DNA from: Alcaligenes sp. SORT26
GTDB taxonomy: Bacteria; Pseudomonadota; Gammaproteobacteria; Burkholderiales; Burkholderiaceae_B
NCBI RefSeq assembly: GCF_017377875.1
Contig: NZ_CP070975.1
Coordinates: 1,054,001 to 1,118,000, forward strand
DNA length: 64,000 bases
Direction of reading: 5' to 3'
This document shows, piece after piece, positions 9,401-17,747 of this stretch. The stretch's first letter is position 1. The number at the start of each line of letters is the position of its first letter. The translations under genes were made by a program, and so were the position numbers. Under the pieces are notes generated by a model. It did not search any database, was not told the origin of the DNA, and worked only from the letters and a program-made list of their open reading frames with translations.

Positions 9401-9616
9401 GGCACCGTTCAACTGATCTTCAATCACACTGGCGACCGTGCTGGCAACGTCTTCCGCCGTTGCACCTGGGTAGGTCGCCCGGATCGTGACAGAAGGAGGT
9501 GCCACATCGGGATACTGCGCTACGGGCATATTGGGCAAAGCCAATAAGCCAAATAGCGTGATCGCCAAGGCAACGACCCATGCAAAAATGGGCCTTTCAA
9601 TAAAAAACTGAGGCAT
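6422..9616 (-). CDS. RND multidrug efflux pump, AcrB/MexB family (HAE1)
   Basis: 1064 residues, the normal HAE1 length. The N-terminus FFIERPIFAWVVALAI is characteristic of AcrB-type pumps. The proton-relay Asp pair is in ILVDDAIVVVENVERI in TM4, and the relay Lys is in GLSAKNAILIVEF in TM10. Two large periplasmic loops follow TM1 and TM7. It is a proton-driven inner-membrane trimer that exports amphiphilic compounds through the adaptor and OprM-like channel encoded on either side. It lies 5 bases downstream of the adaptor gene and overlaps the channel gene by one base. No specific regulator gene is adjacent. Confidence 0.96.
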   Translation of the reverse strand: MPQFFIERPIFAWVVALAITLFGLLALPNMPVAQYPDVAPPSVTIRATYPGATAEDVASTVASVIEDQLNGAKGLLYYESVSDSYGSTEITATFRPGTNPDMAQVDVQNRVSNITASLPTAVMEQGLHVEQSSTGFLQVVTLSSTDGSLDQTALADYIERNIKNTISRVPGVARFQLFASGRAMRVWLDPAKLVGYQMSPSDVTNAIRQQNMLVSAGILGGPPNQDSQRVAAPITVNGQLQTVKEFENIILRSQADGSTVRIKDVARVEVGADNYQFGARLNSKPTAAFAISLLPEANALDTAAAIKVEMEKLAEFFPENIRYDIPYDTSPYVDKSITQVVYTLLEAMVLVFIVMYVFLQNVRYTLIPALVVPVAILGAFAVMQVLGMSVNVLTMFAMVLAIGILVDDAIVVVENVERIMVEEGISPKEATKKAMPQISGAIVGITLVLSAVFLPLAFMAGSVGVIYRQFSVAMAVSIAFSGFLALTFTPALCATLLKPIPKGHHETKRGFFGWFNRVFTRTTKGYESFIGKTLRRGGRMMFIYLIMVLVLGFLYMRMPTAFLPEEDQGYVIANIELPAGSTANRTIETISKVEDYFKEQPQVENIIAVQGFSFNGSGLNSAIAFVPLKDFNERKGKENSAQAISGKAMGQLLFGLPDSMVIAIVPPAISALGNSSGIDMRLEDRGGMGHDELMAAADQLLGLAKASPVFDPQSVRITGLGPGKQIRLEIDREKAAALGVNFSEASALIGGALGSSFVGKFTNQGRVQSVWVQADAPYRMTIDDVLKLNARNSEGKMVPLSAFVTQTTEQGPVQIVRYNSYESVRISGGPAPGYTSGEAMIEMENLMKQLPSGFGVDWTGLSYQERQAAGQSGILMGLAILVVFMLLAALYESWAIPLSVMLAVPLGMLGSVLLVSGLGMPNDVYFQVGIVTVIGLSAKNAILIVEFAKDAYARGATLIDATLEAARLRFRPILMTSFAFVLGVVPLATSTGAGAASQNAVGLGVLGGMLAATPLAVLMVPTFFVVILKLFKTKPRLFGEAAKMHEEELAKQGTPAAGSQGGQH

Positions 9617-9621
9617 GTCGC

Positions 9622-10854
9622 TTACTCGCTAGACTTGGCTTCGGTTGGCTCAGCAGCGGCGGGTTCCTGTGCGGGGGCCGCAGCAGCATCAGCACCGGCT
9701 GGCTTGTTGCCCTTCCAAGGAATCGTCTGAACAGGAGCGCCGGGACGAATCTTCTGGAAGCCTTCTACAATAATCTGGTCACCGGCTTGCACGCCTTTAT
9801 TGACCACATATTGACCATGGCTTTCAGGGCCCAGCACAACGGGAACGGATTGCGCTTTGTCTTCACGCACCACATACAGATTGGACGCACCGTCCGAGGT
9901 GTATTGAACGGCTTGTGCAGGCACCAGCAAGGCATCCGGGATCACCCCTTGCTCCAGACGCAGGCGAACATACATGCCGGGCAAGAGAATTTCGTCGGGG
10001 TTCGGGAACACGGCACGCAAGGTCACTTGCGAGGTAGACGGATCCACGCTGACACCGCTAAACAGCAAGACACCATCCTGATCGTAGGTAGAGCCATCTT
10101 CCAGCACGGCGGTGGCCTTGGCCTGGCCTTCACCGGCGGAGGTCAAGCTGCCGTCGGCCATGGCACGACGCAATTGAGTCAGTTCAGCGGTAGAACGCGT
10201 CACGTCCACATAAACCCGATCCAGTTGCTGCACGGTCGCCATATGTGTGGCATTGGCGGCCGACACCAAGGCACCTTCCGTCACCAGGGACTTGCCGATA
10301 CGGCCAGCAACGGGCGAGACAATCTTGGTGTAACCCAAATCAATATTGGCACTTTCCAGAGCAGCCTGTGCAGCCGCAATCGACGCATCGGCTTGCATGG
10401 CGCGCGCTTTGGCGTTGTCGTAATCCTGACGCGAAACCGCGTTTTCCTTGATCAGACGCTCGTAACGCTGAGCCAGTTGTTTAGCGCTTTGCGCATCTGC
10501 CTGGGCGTTTTTCAACTGAGCAGCGGCCTGATTGCGAACCGCACGGTAAGGAGCGGGATCAATCGTAAACAAGAGCTGGTCCTGTTTAATTTCAGCACCC
10601 TGCTCAAAGTTGATTTCTTCCACAATCCCGGAAACACGGGCGCGGATTTGCGCATCTTTGATGGCTTCGACTCGTCCAGGCAGCTCGGAGAACAACTCGG
10701 TAGAGGTCGGTTGGACGGTAATCACACTGACCGGGACCTTCATCCCGCCGGCCGGAGCTTGAGGCTCTTTATTGCCGCAAGCGGCGAGCAGAACCAAGGA
10801 AGAGAAGGCAGCGATACGAAACGGCTGCCGACCCAGCAAGCTTTTAAATGACAT
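9622..10854 (-). CDS. RND efflux periplasmic adaptor, AcrA/MexA family lipoprotein
   Basis: 410 residues from the ATG at 10854, chosen because CAGGAG stands 6 bases upstream; an in-frame ATG 27 bases earlier lacks a good ribosome site. The signal peptide ends in LLAAC, so it is a lipoprotein. Then come a lipoyl/barrel-sandwich half (FSELPGRVEAIKDAQIRARVSG), an alpha-helical hairpin (about residues 95-165), the second lipoyl half (LGYTKIVSPVAGRIG) and beta-barrel and membrane-proximal domains. The C-terminus is Ala/Pro-rich. It links the inner-membrane pump to the outer-membrane channel. It is first in the operon, so the promoter lies in the 300-base gap upstream. Confidence 0.95.
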   Translation of the reverse strand: MSFKSLLGRQPFRIAAFSSLVLLAACGNKEPQAPAGGMKVPVSVITVQPTSTELFSELPGRVEAIKDAQIRARVSGIVEEINFEQGAEIKQDQLLFTIDPAPYRAVRNQAAAQLKNAQADAQSAKQLAQRYERLIKENAVSRQDYDNAKARAMQADASIAAAQAALESANIDLGYTKIVSPVAGRIGKSLVTEGALVSAANATHMATVQQLDRVYVDVTRSTAELTQLRRAMADGSLTSAGEGQAKATAVLEDGSTYDQDGVLLFSGVSVDPSTSQVTLRAVFPNPDEILLPGMYVRLRLEQGVIPDALLVPAQAVQYTSDGASNLYVVREDKAQSVPVVLGPESHGQYVVNKGVQAGDQIIVEGFQKIRPGAPVQTIPWKGNKPAGADAAAAPAQEPAAAEPTEAKSSE

Positions 10855-10885
10855 GAAGAACTCCTGAGCTAAGCGTTGCATGGGA

Positions 10886-10900
10886 GTTTAACGCTTAAAC
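10886..10900. promoter_or_regulatory. 15-bp palindrome upstream of the efflux operon
   Basis: GTTTAA-CGC-TTAAAC is a perfect 6-bp dyad with a 3-bp centre, 32 bases before the adaptor start codon. Its size and position fit an operator for an unlinked repressor. No binding protein can be named. The rest of the gap (10901-11104) is A+T-rich and holds a possible minus-strand -10 box TATACT near 10930, with no gene visible. Confidence 0.4.
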
Positions 10901-11104
10901 TGACTGGATTGTATGGTTTGGACAAGCAGCAAGTATATGTCGAAAAAGCTCAAATAAAACAGCAAAATTTGCGATGAGACTCATTTCGGTCTTGCTATCA
11001 TTTGGCGACTACGATTAGCCAGCTACCCCCTTGCACCTGCCCCGTCGTCTGCCTGCCTCAAAAGAACACGTATTATCATATACCTAGGGTTTTTTGAATA
11101 TAAA

Positions 11105-11140
11105 AAAACCGCGTTTAAACCCTAGAGTTCACGCGGTTTT
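11105..11140 (-). terminator. Rho-independent terminator after the ABC importer operon
   Basis: A 10-bp stem AAAACCGCGT/ACGCGGTTTT (11105-11114 with 11131-11140) has a 16-base loop and is followed on the minus strand by a T-run. It lies 22 bases past the ATPase stop. Confidence 0.8.
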
Positions 11141-11161
11141 CCAGATCCGGAATAGTGCTTT

Positions 11162-11956
11162 CTAACCGAGCAACAAACTATCGTCGGCCAGCGTTTCACC
11201 CCGCACCCGCTCGAACATCTCCAGCAAATCACGTACATCCAGGCCTTGGCGCTGTTCACCACTGACGTCCAGCACCACCTTGCCCTGGTGCAGCATGACC
11301 GTGCGGTCACCCACATCCAGCGCCTGGCGCATGCTGTGCGTCACCATCATGGTGGTCAGGCCACCTTCACGCACAATACGGTTAGTTAGTTGCAGGACAA
11401 AGTCAGCGGTACGCGGATCCAACGCCGCCGTATGTTCGTCCAGCAGCAAAATCTTGGAAGGACGCAAGGCAGCCATCAACAAGCTGACGGCTTGACGCTG
11501 ACCACCCGACAACAAACCGATACGGTCTGTCAGACGGTTTTCCAGGCCCAGACCCAAGGTTTCCAGACGCTCGGCAAATTCCGCACGCATGGAATGACGC
11601 ACGGCACGGCTCAGACCCCGACGACTGCCCCGGCACGTTGCCAAAGCCATGTTCTCTTCAATAGTCAGGTCTTCACAGGTGCCGGCCATCGGGTCCTGAA
11701 ACACACGGGCAACCCAATTGGCACGCTCCCACACCGGGCGACGGGTAACGTCCACATTGTCGATCATGATGTGGCCGTCATCGACGGACTGGTCACCGGA
11801 GATCGCATTCAGAAAGGTGGACTTGCCCGCGCCGTTGGAACCGATCACGGTCACGAACTGCCCTTCTGGAATCGTCAGGGACAAACCACGCAAGGCGCGG
11901 GTTTCAATAGGCGTACCTGGATTAAAAGTCAGGGACAGGTTTTTTGCTTCTAACAT
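11162..11956 (-). CDS. ABC transporter ATP-binding protein (TrpX-type importer)
   Basis: 264 residues. The Walker A motif is GSNGAGKST near residue 39-47. The Q-loop is in RVFQDPMAGT near 85, the signature LSGGQRQ near 148, Walker B LLLDEHTAALD near 170-180, and the switch His in VTHSMRQ near 207. It powers uptake by the permease and binding protein encoded upstream. Its ATG overlaps the permease stop by one base (TAATG). The set matches the family of importers whose binding proteins belong to the ABC_sub_bind group, several of which carry aromatic amino acids. Confidence 0.93.
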   Translation of the reverse strand: MLEAKNLSLTFNPGTPIETRALRGLSLTIPEGQFVTVIGSNGAGKSTFLNAISGDQSVDDGHIMIDNVDVTRRPVWERANWVARVFQDPMAGTCEDLTIEENMALATCRGSRRGLSRAVRHSMRAEFAERLETLGLGLENRLTDRIGLLSGGQRQAVSLLMAALRPSKILLLDEHTAALDPRTADFVLQLTNRIVREGGLTTMMVTHSMRQALDVGDRTVMLHQGKVVLDVSGEQRQGLDVRDLLEMFERVRGETLADDSLLLG

Positions 11957-12852
11957 TACTGGGCCCCCTTCTGTTTACGAGCACGCTTTTTCTTGAGCAG
12001 AGGAATCACCAGCGCTACTGTCACCAGCAAAGCGGTTACCAGATTCAAGTCCTGAGCTTTCAGGCCGATCACATCGGCATTCAGAGCCAAGGCAATAAAG
12101 AAGCGGTACAGAATCGCACCCAGCACCACAGCCAAGGTGGCGTAGAACAGTTTGCGTGCGGGCAAAATGCTTTCACCCACAATCACAGCGGCCAGACCAA
12201 TCACGATCGTACCGATACCCATAGAGATATCTGCACCGCCTTGCGATTGAGCAAACAAGGCACCGGCCAAGGCGACCAGAGCATTGGAAATAGCCATACC
12301 CAGCAAGAGCATATTGCCGGTTGCCACGCCTTGAGCACGCGCCATGCGTGCATTGGCGCCAGTGGCACGCATCGCCAAGCCCGTTTGGGTGCCAAAGAAC
12401 CAGTCCAGCGCCAGCTTGGCGGCCAGAACCAGAGCAATCAGCAACAAGGGACGCGCAATATAGTCAGCAATGGACTCAGGCTGCAGAATCGTGAATACCG
12501 TGGGTTCCATGATCAAGGGCACATTGGGGCGACCCATAATGCGCAAGTTGATGGAATACAAGGCGATCATCATCAGGATACTGGCCAGCAGATCCATGAT
12601 CTTCAGACGTACATTCAGCCAGCCCGTAATCGTGCCAGCAATCGCACCGGCAAAGGTGGCAACGACGGTAGCCAGAAAGGGATCGTTACCCTGGCTGATC
12701 AGGATGGCGGCAACGGCCCCACCCAAAGGAAAACTGCCATCGACCGTCAGGTCAGGAAATCGCAGGATGCGAAAAGAAATCAGAACACCCAGAGCAACCA
12801 GTCCGAAAATCAGACCAATCTCCAGGGCCCCCCACATTGAATAAATAGACAT
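11956..12852 (-). CDS. ABC transporter permease (TrpX-type/branched-chain-like importer)
   Basis: 298 residues, highly hydrophobic, with about eight to nine membrane segments. It starts LEIGLIFGLVALGVLISFRIL and contains FPDLTVDGSFPLGGAVAA near residue 32-49, a stretch typical of the permease that pairs with ABC_sub_bind proteins. A GNMLLLGMAISNALVALAGALFAQ segment near 183 resembles the LivH/RbsC fold. The C-terminus is basic (KKKRARKQKG), consistent with a cytoplasmic tail. It lies 79 bases downstream of the binding-protein gene and is coupled to the ATPase gene. Confidence 0.92.
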   Translation of the reverse strand: MSIYSMWGALEIGLIFGLVALGVLISFRILRFPDLTVDGSFPLGGAVAAILISQGNDPFLATVVATFAGAIAGTITGWLNVRLKIMDLLASILMMIALYSINLRIMGRPNVPLIMEPTVFTILQPESIADYIARPLLLIALVLAAKLALDWFFGTQTGLAMRATGANARMARAQGVATGNMLLLGMAISNALVALAGALFAQSQGGADISMGIGTIVIGLAAVIVGESILPARKLFYATLAVVLGAILYRFFIALALNADVIGLKAQDLNLVTALLVTVALVIPLLKKKRARKQKGAQ

Positions 12853-12931
12853 ATTGTTGGACGTCTAGGATACAAAAGAAACAGGCGGGCAGCTTGTGGC
12901 AACCCACCTGCAAGAAGCAGTCAGATCAGGC

Positions 12932-13900
12932 TTATTCGACGATTTTTGTAGCGGACTTCACGAAGTCCTCGTTAAGCGAAACGCCTTGGCGCTTGGCAGC
13001 GCCCGGATTGACATACAGTTCCAGATTGCTACTGGTCTCGGAAGCCATATCACCAGGTTTTTCACCCTTCAGAATACGGATGACCTGTTGACCGGTTTGC
13101 AGACCCAGGTTGTAGTAATTCACACCCAAAGCAGCGATGGCACCACGGGCCACACTATCGGTGTCCGAGGCGATCAAAGGCACTTTGGCATCGTTACCGA
13201 CCTTGACCAGGGATTCGTAAGCCGACACCACGTTGTTATCCGTATTGGTGTAGATCACGTCCACCTTGCCCACCAGACTACGAGCGGCAGCGCCCACGTC
13301 CACGGTACGTGGCGCAGTGGCCTCGACCAAGGTCATGCCGTGCTTGGGCAGCAATTCCTTCATTTCCTTGACGACCACGGCGGAGTTGGCCTCGCCAGGG
13401 TTGTAGACCATGCCCACGCGCTTGGCGTCAGGCACGACCTTCTTGATCAGATCCACTTGGGCTTCCAATGCCAGGGCGTCAGAAACACCGGTCACATTGG
13501 TACCCGATGCGGCCATGCTGGGCACCAGATGCGCCACAACAGGATCGGTCACAGCCGAATACACCACGGGAATCGTCTTGGTTGCCGACACAACGGCCTG
13601 AGCAGACGGTGTGGAAATGGCCACAATCACGTCAGCCTTGTCGCCCACGAATTTGCGAGCAATCTGTGCAGCAATGGCAGGGTTGCCTTGCGCGGTCTGA
13701 AATTGCCATTTGAAGCCCGAAGCTTCGTTGTAACCGGCATCAGTCAGTGCTTTGTGTACCCCATCCTTAATGGCGTCCAAGGCCGGATGTTCCACAATCG
13801 ACGATACCGATACAGATTGCGCCTGAACCGCAGCGCTCGACATCAATCCCACACACGCCAAAGCGGCCGCCACCTGATGCACCGATCTGATCAGTTTCAT
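12932..13900 (-). CDS. ABC transporter substrate-binding protein (ABC_sub_bind/TrpX family)
   Basis: 322 residues from the ATG at 13900, preceded by AAGGAG at a 6-base distance; an upstream in-frame ATG would add 20 residues in front of the signal peptide. Residues 1-28 are a Sec signal peptide ending AVQA. The mature part carries the family features VEHPALDAIKDGVHKALTDAGY, VAISTPSAQAVVSATKTIPVVYSAVTDPV and the GVNYYNLGLQTGQQV stretch near the end. It is a periplasmic receptor and the first gene of the importer operon. Aromatic amino acids are bound by characterised relatives; the ligand here is unknown. Confidence 0.92.
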   Translation of the reverse strand: MKLIRSVHQVAAALACVGLMSSAAVQAQSVSVSSIVEHPALDAIKDGVHKALTDAGYNEASGFKWQFQTAQGNPAIAAQIARKFVGDKADVIVAISTPSAQAVVSATKTIPVVYSAVTDPVVAHLVPSMAASGTNVTGVSDALALEAQVDLIKKVVPDAKRVGMVYNPGEANSAVVVKEMKELLPKHGMTLVEATAPRTVDVGAAARSLVGKVDVIYTNTDNNVVSAYESLVKVGNDAKVPLIASDTDSVARGAIAALGVNYYNLGLQTGQQVIRILKGEKPGDMASETSSNLELYVNPGAAKRQGVSLNEDFVKSATKIVE

Positions 13901-13996
13901 CCAATACTCCTTAGATGCAAAAACAATAATTTTAGGCGTTAAGTCTAACGCGAACAGCAAGACTTTGCCCCTTGAGGTAATCCCTGCCCCGACTCT

Positions 13997-14758
13997 CTAT
14001 TGATCCTGCATCTGCCGACGGAAAGACAGCAATTCCCGAGCCCACCGAGTCGCTGGCAAACCGTAATCGGCCTGCACCTGTTCGGCACGGTTCAGCAGCT
14101 CTCCTGCCGTCATCTCCAGCGTACTGCCCTTAAAGGCCAGCACAACCTGGTTGCCCTCATCCATCTCGGGCAACAGCAGGACTTTGCCATTGAAGGCTTC
14201 ACGAATATTGTCGATATTGTGTTTGAAGCTGGGATGCGCACCAAAAAGATTGACGGTCATAATGCCCTCGTCGTCCAGAATGGCACGGCAATCCTGATAA
14301 AACTCCAGACTGTCACGCACCGGACCTTCGGCATGAGCGTCATATAAATCCACCATCAAGGCGCGATATTGGCCGTGCTGATCGCTGTCTTGCACCCAGA
14401 CCCCGGCATCAGCCTGATCAATCAGGGAGCGCGGGCTACGTGGCAAACGGAAAAAGGCATGACACATCCCGATGACCGACGGGTTCCATTCCACCGTCTG
14501 AACCTGGCTGTCGGTCTGCTTCAGACAGAAGCGCAACAAGGAGCCCGCCCCCAGGCCCAGAATAGCCAGCTTGTGTTCGGGTTTGGGGTCTTCCATAAAT
14601 AGCAGCCAGGCCATCATCTGTTGTGTGTAGGCCAAGACCAATTCAGCGGGCTTGCGAATACGCATGGCACCTTGAATCCACTCCGTTCCAAAATGCAGAT
14701 AACGGATCCCTTCGCTTTCCGACAATGTGGGACTATCGTCCCCCTGCTCACCAGCCAT
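13997..14758 (-). CDS. Spermidine synthase-like methyltransferase-fold protein
   Basis: 253 residues. The Rossmann glycine motif ILGLGAGSLLRF near residues 65-76 and the acidic VEWNPSVIG near 89 match the spermidine/spermine synthase superfamily, followed by DLYDAHAEGP near 137. Several residues that bind decarboxylated SAM and putrescine in true SpeE enzymes are not obvious. A catalytic function in polyamine synthesis is therefore uncertain; many betaproteobacterial relatives are annotated only as fused or orphan spermidine-synthase-like proteins. It stands alone between the ABC operon and the thiolase genes. Confidence 0.82.
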   Translation of the reverse strand: MAGEQGDDSPTLSESEGIRYLHFGTEWIQGAMRIRKPAELVLAYTQQMMAWLLFMEDPKPEHKLAILGLGAGSLLRFCLKQTDSQVQTVEWNPSVIGMCHAFFRLPRSPRSLIDQADAGVWVQDSDQHGQYRALMVDLYDAHAEGPVRDSLEFYQDCRAILDDEGIMTVNLFGAHPSFKHNIDNIREAFNGKVLLLPEMDEGNQVVLAFKGSTLEMTAGELLNRAEQVQADYGLPATRWARELLSFRRQMQDQ

Positions 14759-14944
14759 GAAACTCTTCCTTGCAAATCAGTCAGGCGACCCGGCTCAAAC
14801 AGGTGCCACGCGGCCCCCGACACAATCCTGCACCTGGATCTAAGCTGACGACAGAGAAAACAACGCCAAAAGGCGGCATCGCGCCACTTCCGGCGTTTTT
14901 TAGCAAGGCGCCATCATAACAGTGATCACTAGATGGGGAACGGC

Positions 14945-16120
14945 TCACTGACGTTCGATAATCATGGCCACTCCCTCGCTACCGCCATGACACATGGTTA
15001 CCAGGGCATACCGCCCATGGATGCGCTGCAACTCATGCAAAGCCTTGACCACCAGTGCCGCTCCTGTCGCCCCCAAAGGGTGCCCCATACTGATACTGCC
15101 GCCATTCGGATTGACACGCTCCGGATCAAAATCCAGTTCTTTGGCAACGGCGCAAACCTGTGCTGCAAACGCCTCATTGGACTCGATCACATCGATATCG
15201 CTAACCGTCAGCCTCGCTCGCTTGAGCGCCAGGCGAGTCGCTGGCACCGGCCCCATTCCCGCAAATTGTGGGTCCACGCCCGCATGCGCCCATGAGCGCA
15301 GCTTGCCCATGGGTTCCAAGCCTTTCCGGCGCGCCTGCCCCTCTTCCATCATCAGCACCACCGCTGCCGCATCGGCCAAGCCCAGGATATTACCGGCCGT
15401 CACCGTTCCCCCGTCGCTCTGGAAAATAGGCTTCAAGGCGGCAAGCTGTTCCAGACTGCCATCATGCCGAACATGCTCATCCTGCTCGAAGGCGATCCCA
15501 TCGTGGCCCACCATAGGGACGATCTGCTCTTTAAAGTAGCCATTTTCAATGGCACGAAGCGCTCTACGGTGCGACTCCAGGGCCAATTGGTCCTGTTCAC
15601 AACGAGACACACCGTACTTTCTGGCGACATTCTCCCCCGTCACCACCCCCACATGCTCCCGAGTTAAAGGGCTGATGAAAATTTCCGACAGCACATCAAC
15701 CAAGGCCACATTGCCCATGCGGCTCCCCCAGCGCTGGCTTGTCGCCATATACGGCATTCGACTGGTGCTTTCCACACCGCCCGCCAAGGCCACGCTGGCC
15801 TCACCCAATATGATCGCTTGCGCTGCCGAAATAATGGCCTGCAAACCTGATGCACATAAACGGTTCACGCTCATCGCAACTGCCTCATGAGCGACTCCCG
15901 CTTTCATGGAGGCTGCCCGCGGCAAATAGATATCCTGGGGCTCGGTCAGCACCACTTGCCCCATCACCACCTGCTCCACCTCCGAGGCGGATACGCCACT
16001 TCTGCCCAACACTTCCTGCATGACCGCAGCCCCCATCTCAACGGGAGAGACACTCCGTAAGGCGCCGCCGAAATTACCGAAAGCGGTTCGACACGCCTGA
16101 ACCAGGACGACTTCTTGCAT
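14945..16120 (-). CDS. Acetyl-CoA acetyltransferase family thiolase, paralogue 1
   Basis: 391 residues of classical thiolase. The acyl-accepting Cys is Cys89 (NRLCASG), the NEAFAAQ motif is near 315, GHPLGATG carries the active-site His near 347, and the second catalytic Cys is Cys377. The closing loop is TMCHGGSEG instead of the near-universal TMCIGGGQG seen in the paralogue next door. The His after the Cys and the Gly-to-Ser and Gln-to-Glu changes may alter acyl specificity. AAGGAGA lies about 7 bases before the ATG. It follows thiolase paralogue 2 on the same strand, separated by a strong terminator. Likely role: thiolysis in fatty-acid or aromatic-acid degradation. Confidence 0.93.
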   Translation of the reverse strand: MQEVVLVQACRTAFGNFGGALRSVSPVEMGAAVMQEVLGRSGVSASEVEQVVMGQVVLTEPQDIYLPRAASMKAGVAHEAVAMSVNRLCASGLQAIISAAQAIILGEASVALAGGVESTSRMPYMATSQRWGSRMGNVALVDVLSEIFISPLTREHVGVVTGENVARKYGVSRCEQDQLALESHRRALRAIENGYFKEQIVPMVGHDGIAFEQDEHVRHDGSLEQLAALKPIFQSDGGTVTAGNILGLADAAAVVLMMEEGQARRKGLEPMGKLRSWAHAGVDPQFAGMGPVPATRLALKRARLTVSDIDVIESNEAFAAQVCAVAKELDFDPERVNPNGGSISMGHPLGATGAALVVKALHELQRIHGRYALVTMCHGGSEGVAMIIERQ

Positions 16121-16293
16121 ACGAATCTCCTTTTATTCTGACGAGAGAAAACAAGGGCTTCATGCTCAGCCACACAAGCCCCGCATTACTTTTAAAACAA
16201 TTCGATGCAACTGGCCGAGTGCTTAGGGGCCGCTACAAAAACAAATCATCAAGTCGGCGTTTTTATAAGACTTACTTGTATATGCCGCAAAAA

Positions 16294-16329
16294 AAAGCCG
16301 GAAAGCGGTTTGAAACCACTTCCGGCTTT
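16294..16329 (-). terminator. Rho-independent terminator between the two thiolase genes
   Basis: AAAGCCGGAA (16294-16303) pairs with TTCCGGCTTT (16320-16329), and an inner GGTTT/AAACC stem extends the hairpin. On the minus strand it is followed by eight T. It ends transcription of thiolase paralogue 2. Confidence 0.85.
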
Positions 16330-16372
16330 CTTGCTCTCTAAACCAGGCTTGGAGAGAGACTATCCGCAACGC

Positions 16373-17554
16373 TTAGGGGCGCTCGAAAATCGCCGCAATG
16401 CCCTGCCCGCCACCAATACACATGGTGACCAGCGCGTAACGACCCTGAACACGCTGCAATTCATGCAAGGCCTTCACGGTAATGGCCGCGCCGGTCGCCC
16501 CAATGGGGTGGCCCAAGCTGATACCGCTACCGTTGGGATTCACACGAGCCGGGTCCAGACCCAATTCACGCACCACTGCACACGCTTGAGCGGCGAAGGC
16601 TTCGTTGGACTCGATCACATCCAGATCCGACACGTTCAAACCGGCGCGCTCCAGCGCAAAACGCGTTGCGGGCACAGGGCCAATTCCCATGATGCTCGGG
16701 TCCACACCTGCATGGCCCCAGGACACCAGCTTGGCCAAGGGTTTCAAACCACGCTGGCGAGCTTCTTCGGCACACATCAGCAGCACAGCGGCCGCACCAT
16801 CATTCAGGCCAGACGCATTACCGGCAGTCACGCTGCCACCCTCGGGCAAGAACACAGGCTTGAGGCCCGTAAAGTTGTCCATGGTCGCATCCATACGGAC
16901 GTGCTCATCCTGATCAAACACAATCTCGCCCTTACGGCTTTTCTGGATGATGGGAACGATCTGTTCTTTAAAATAGCCTTGCTCAATCGCACGACGCGCA
17001 CGTTGGTGCGACTCCAGTGCCAGCTCGTCCTGGTCGGCACGGGTAACGCCATACTGACGGGCCACGTTTTCAGCCGTAATACCCATATGAACGCGATCAA
17101 ACGGGTCTGTCAGTGCGCCGGTCATCATGTCCATCATGACCGAATCCCCCATGCGGGCACCCCAGCGATGGGCGCTGGACATATACGGAGCCCGGCTCAT
17201 GCTCTCTGCGCCACCGGCCAAAGCGACTTTGGCATCACCCAGCAGGATTCCCTGTGCCGCCGACACAATGGCTTGCAGACCGGAACCACACAAACGGTTG
17301 ACGTTCATGGCCGGAGTGCCGTGTCCCACGCCTGCCTGTACCGAGGCCACACGCGACAAGTACATATCACGCGGTTCGGTCTGGATGACCTGCCCCATCA
17401 CCACATGCTGAACGTCTGCTGCCGACACGCCACTTCTGTCCAGTACTGCGCGCAATACCGTGGCTCCCATCTCGATTGGCGACACATTCTTCAGACCACC
17501 ACCAAAATCACCAATCGCGGTACGGCATGCCTGGACTACAACCACTTCTTTCAT
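16373..17554 (-). CDS. Acetyl-CoA acetyltransferase (thiolase), paralogue 2
   Basis: 393 residues from the ATG at 17554, which has GGGAG about 7 bases upstream; the open frame runs 38 codons further without a credible start. All catalytic features are canonical: Cys89 in NRLCGSG, SNEAFAAQ near 317, GHPIGATG with the active His near 349 and Cys379 in TMCIGGGQG. It condenses two acetyl-CoA or cleaves 3-ketoacyl-CoA. It resembles paralogue 1 along its whole length, so the pair arose by tandem duplication. It is divergent from the universal stress gene. Confidence 0.95.
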   Translation of the reverse strand: MKEVVVVQACRTAIGDFGGGLKNVSPIEMGATVLRAVLDRSGVSAADVQHVVMGQVIQTEPRDMYLSRVASVQAGVGHGTPAMNVNRLCGSGLQAIVSAAQGILLGDAKVALAGGAESMSRAPYMSSAHRWGARMGDSVMMDMMTGALTDPFDRVHMGITAENVARQYGVTRADQDELALESHQRARRAIEQGYFKEQIVPIIQKSRKGEIVFDQDEHVRMDATMDNFTGLKPVFLPEGGSVTAGNASGLNDGAAAVLLMCAEEARQRGLKPLAKLVSWGHAGVDPSIMGIGPVPATRFALERAGLNVSDLDVIESNEAFAAQACAVVRELGLDPARVNPNGSGISLGHPIGATGAAITVKALHELQRVQGRYALVTMCIGGGQGIAAIFERP

Positions 17555-17747
17555 ATGAATCTCCCTCAATCCCAGTGGGATATGATGACCTGCATAAAAA
17601 AGCCGAGCTGACAAAAACGTCCACTCGAATATACACGGCTGCCATGGAAAACCATAAAGCAGACACAAAGACCGTAATTCGCAGTATGGTTTGATACCTT
17701 ACCCACAAGACACGTTCTTGATAACCCTTTTTATAGGATTCCCCCTC

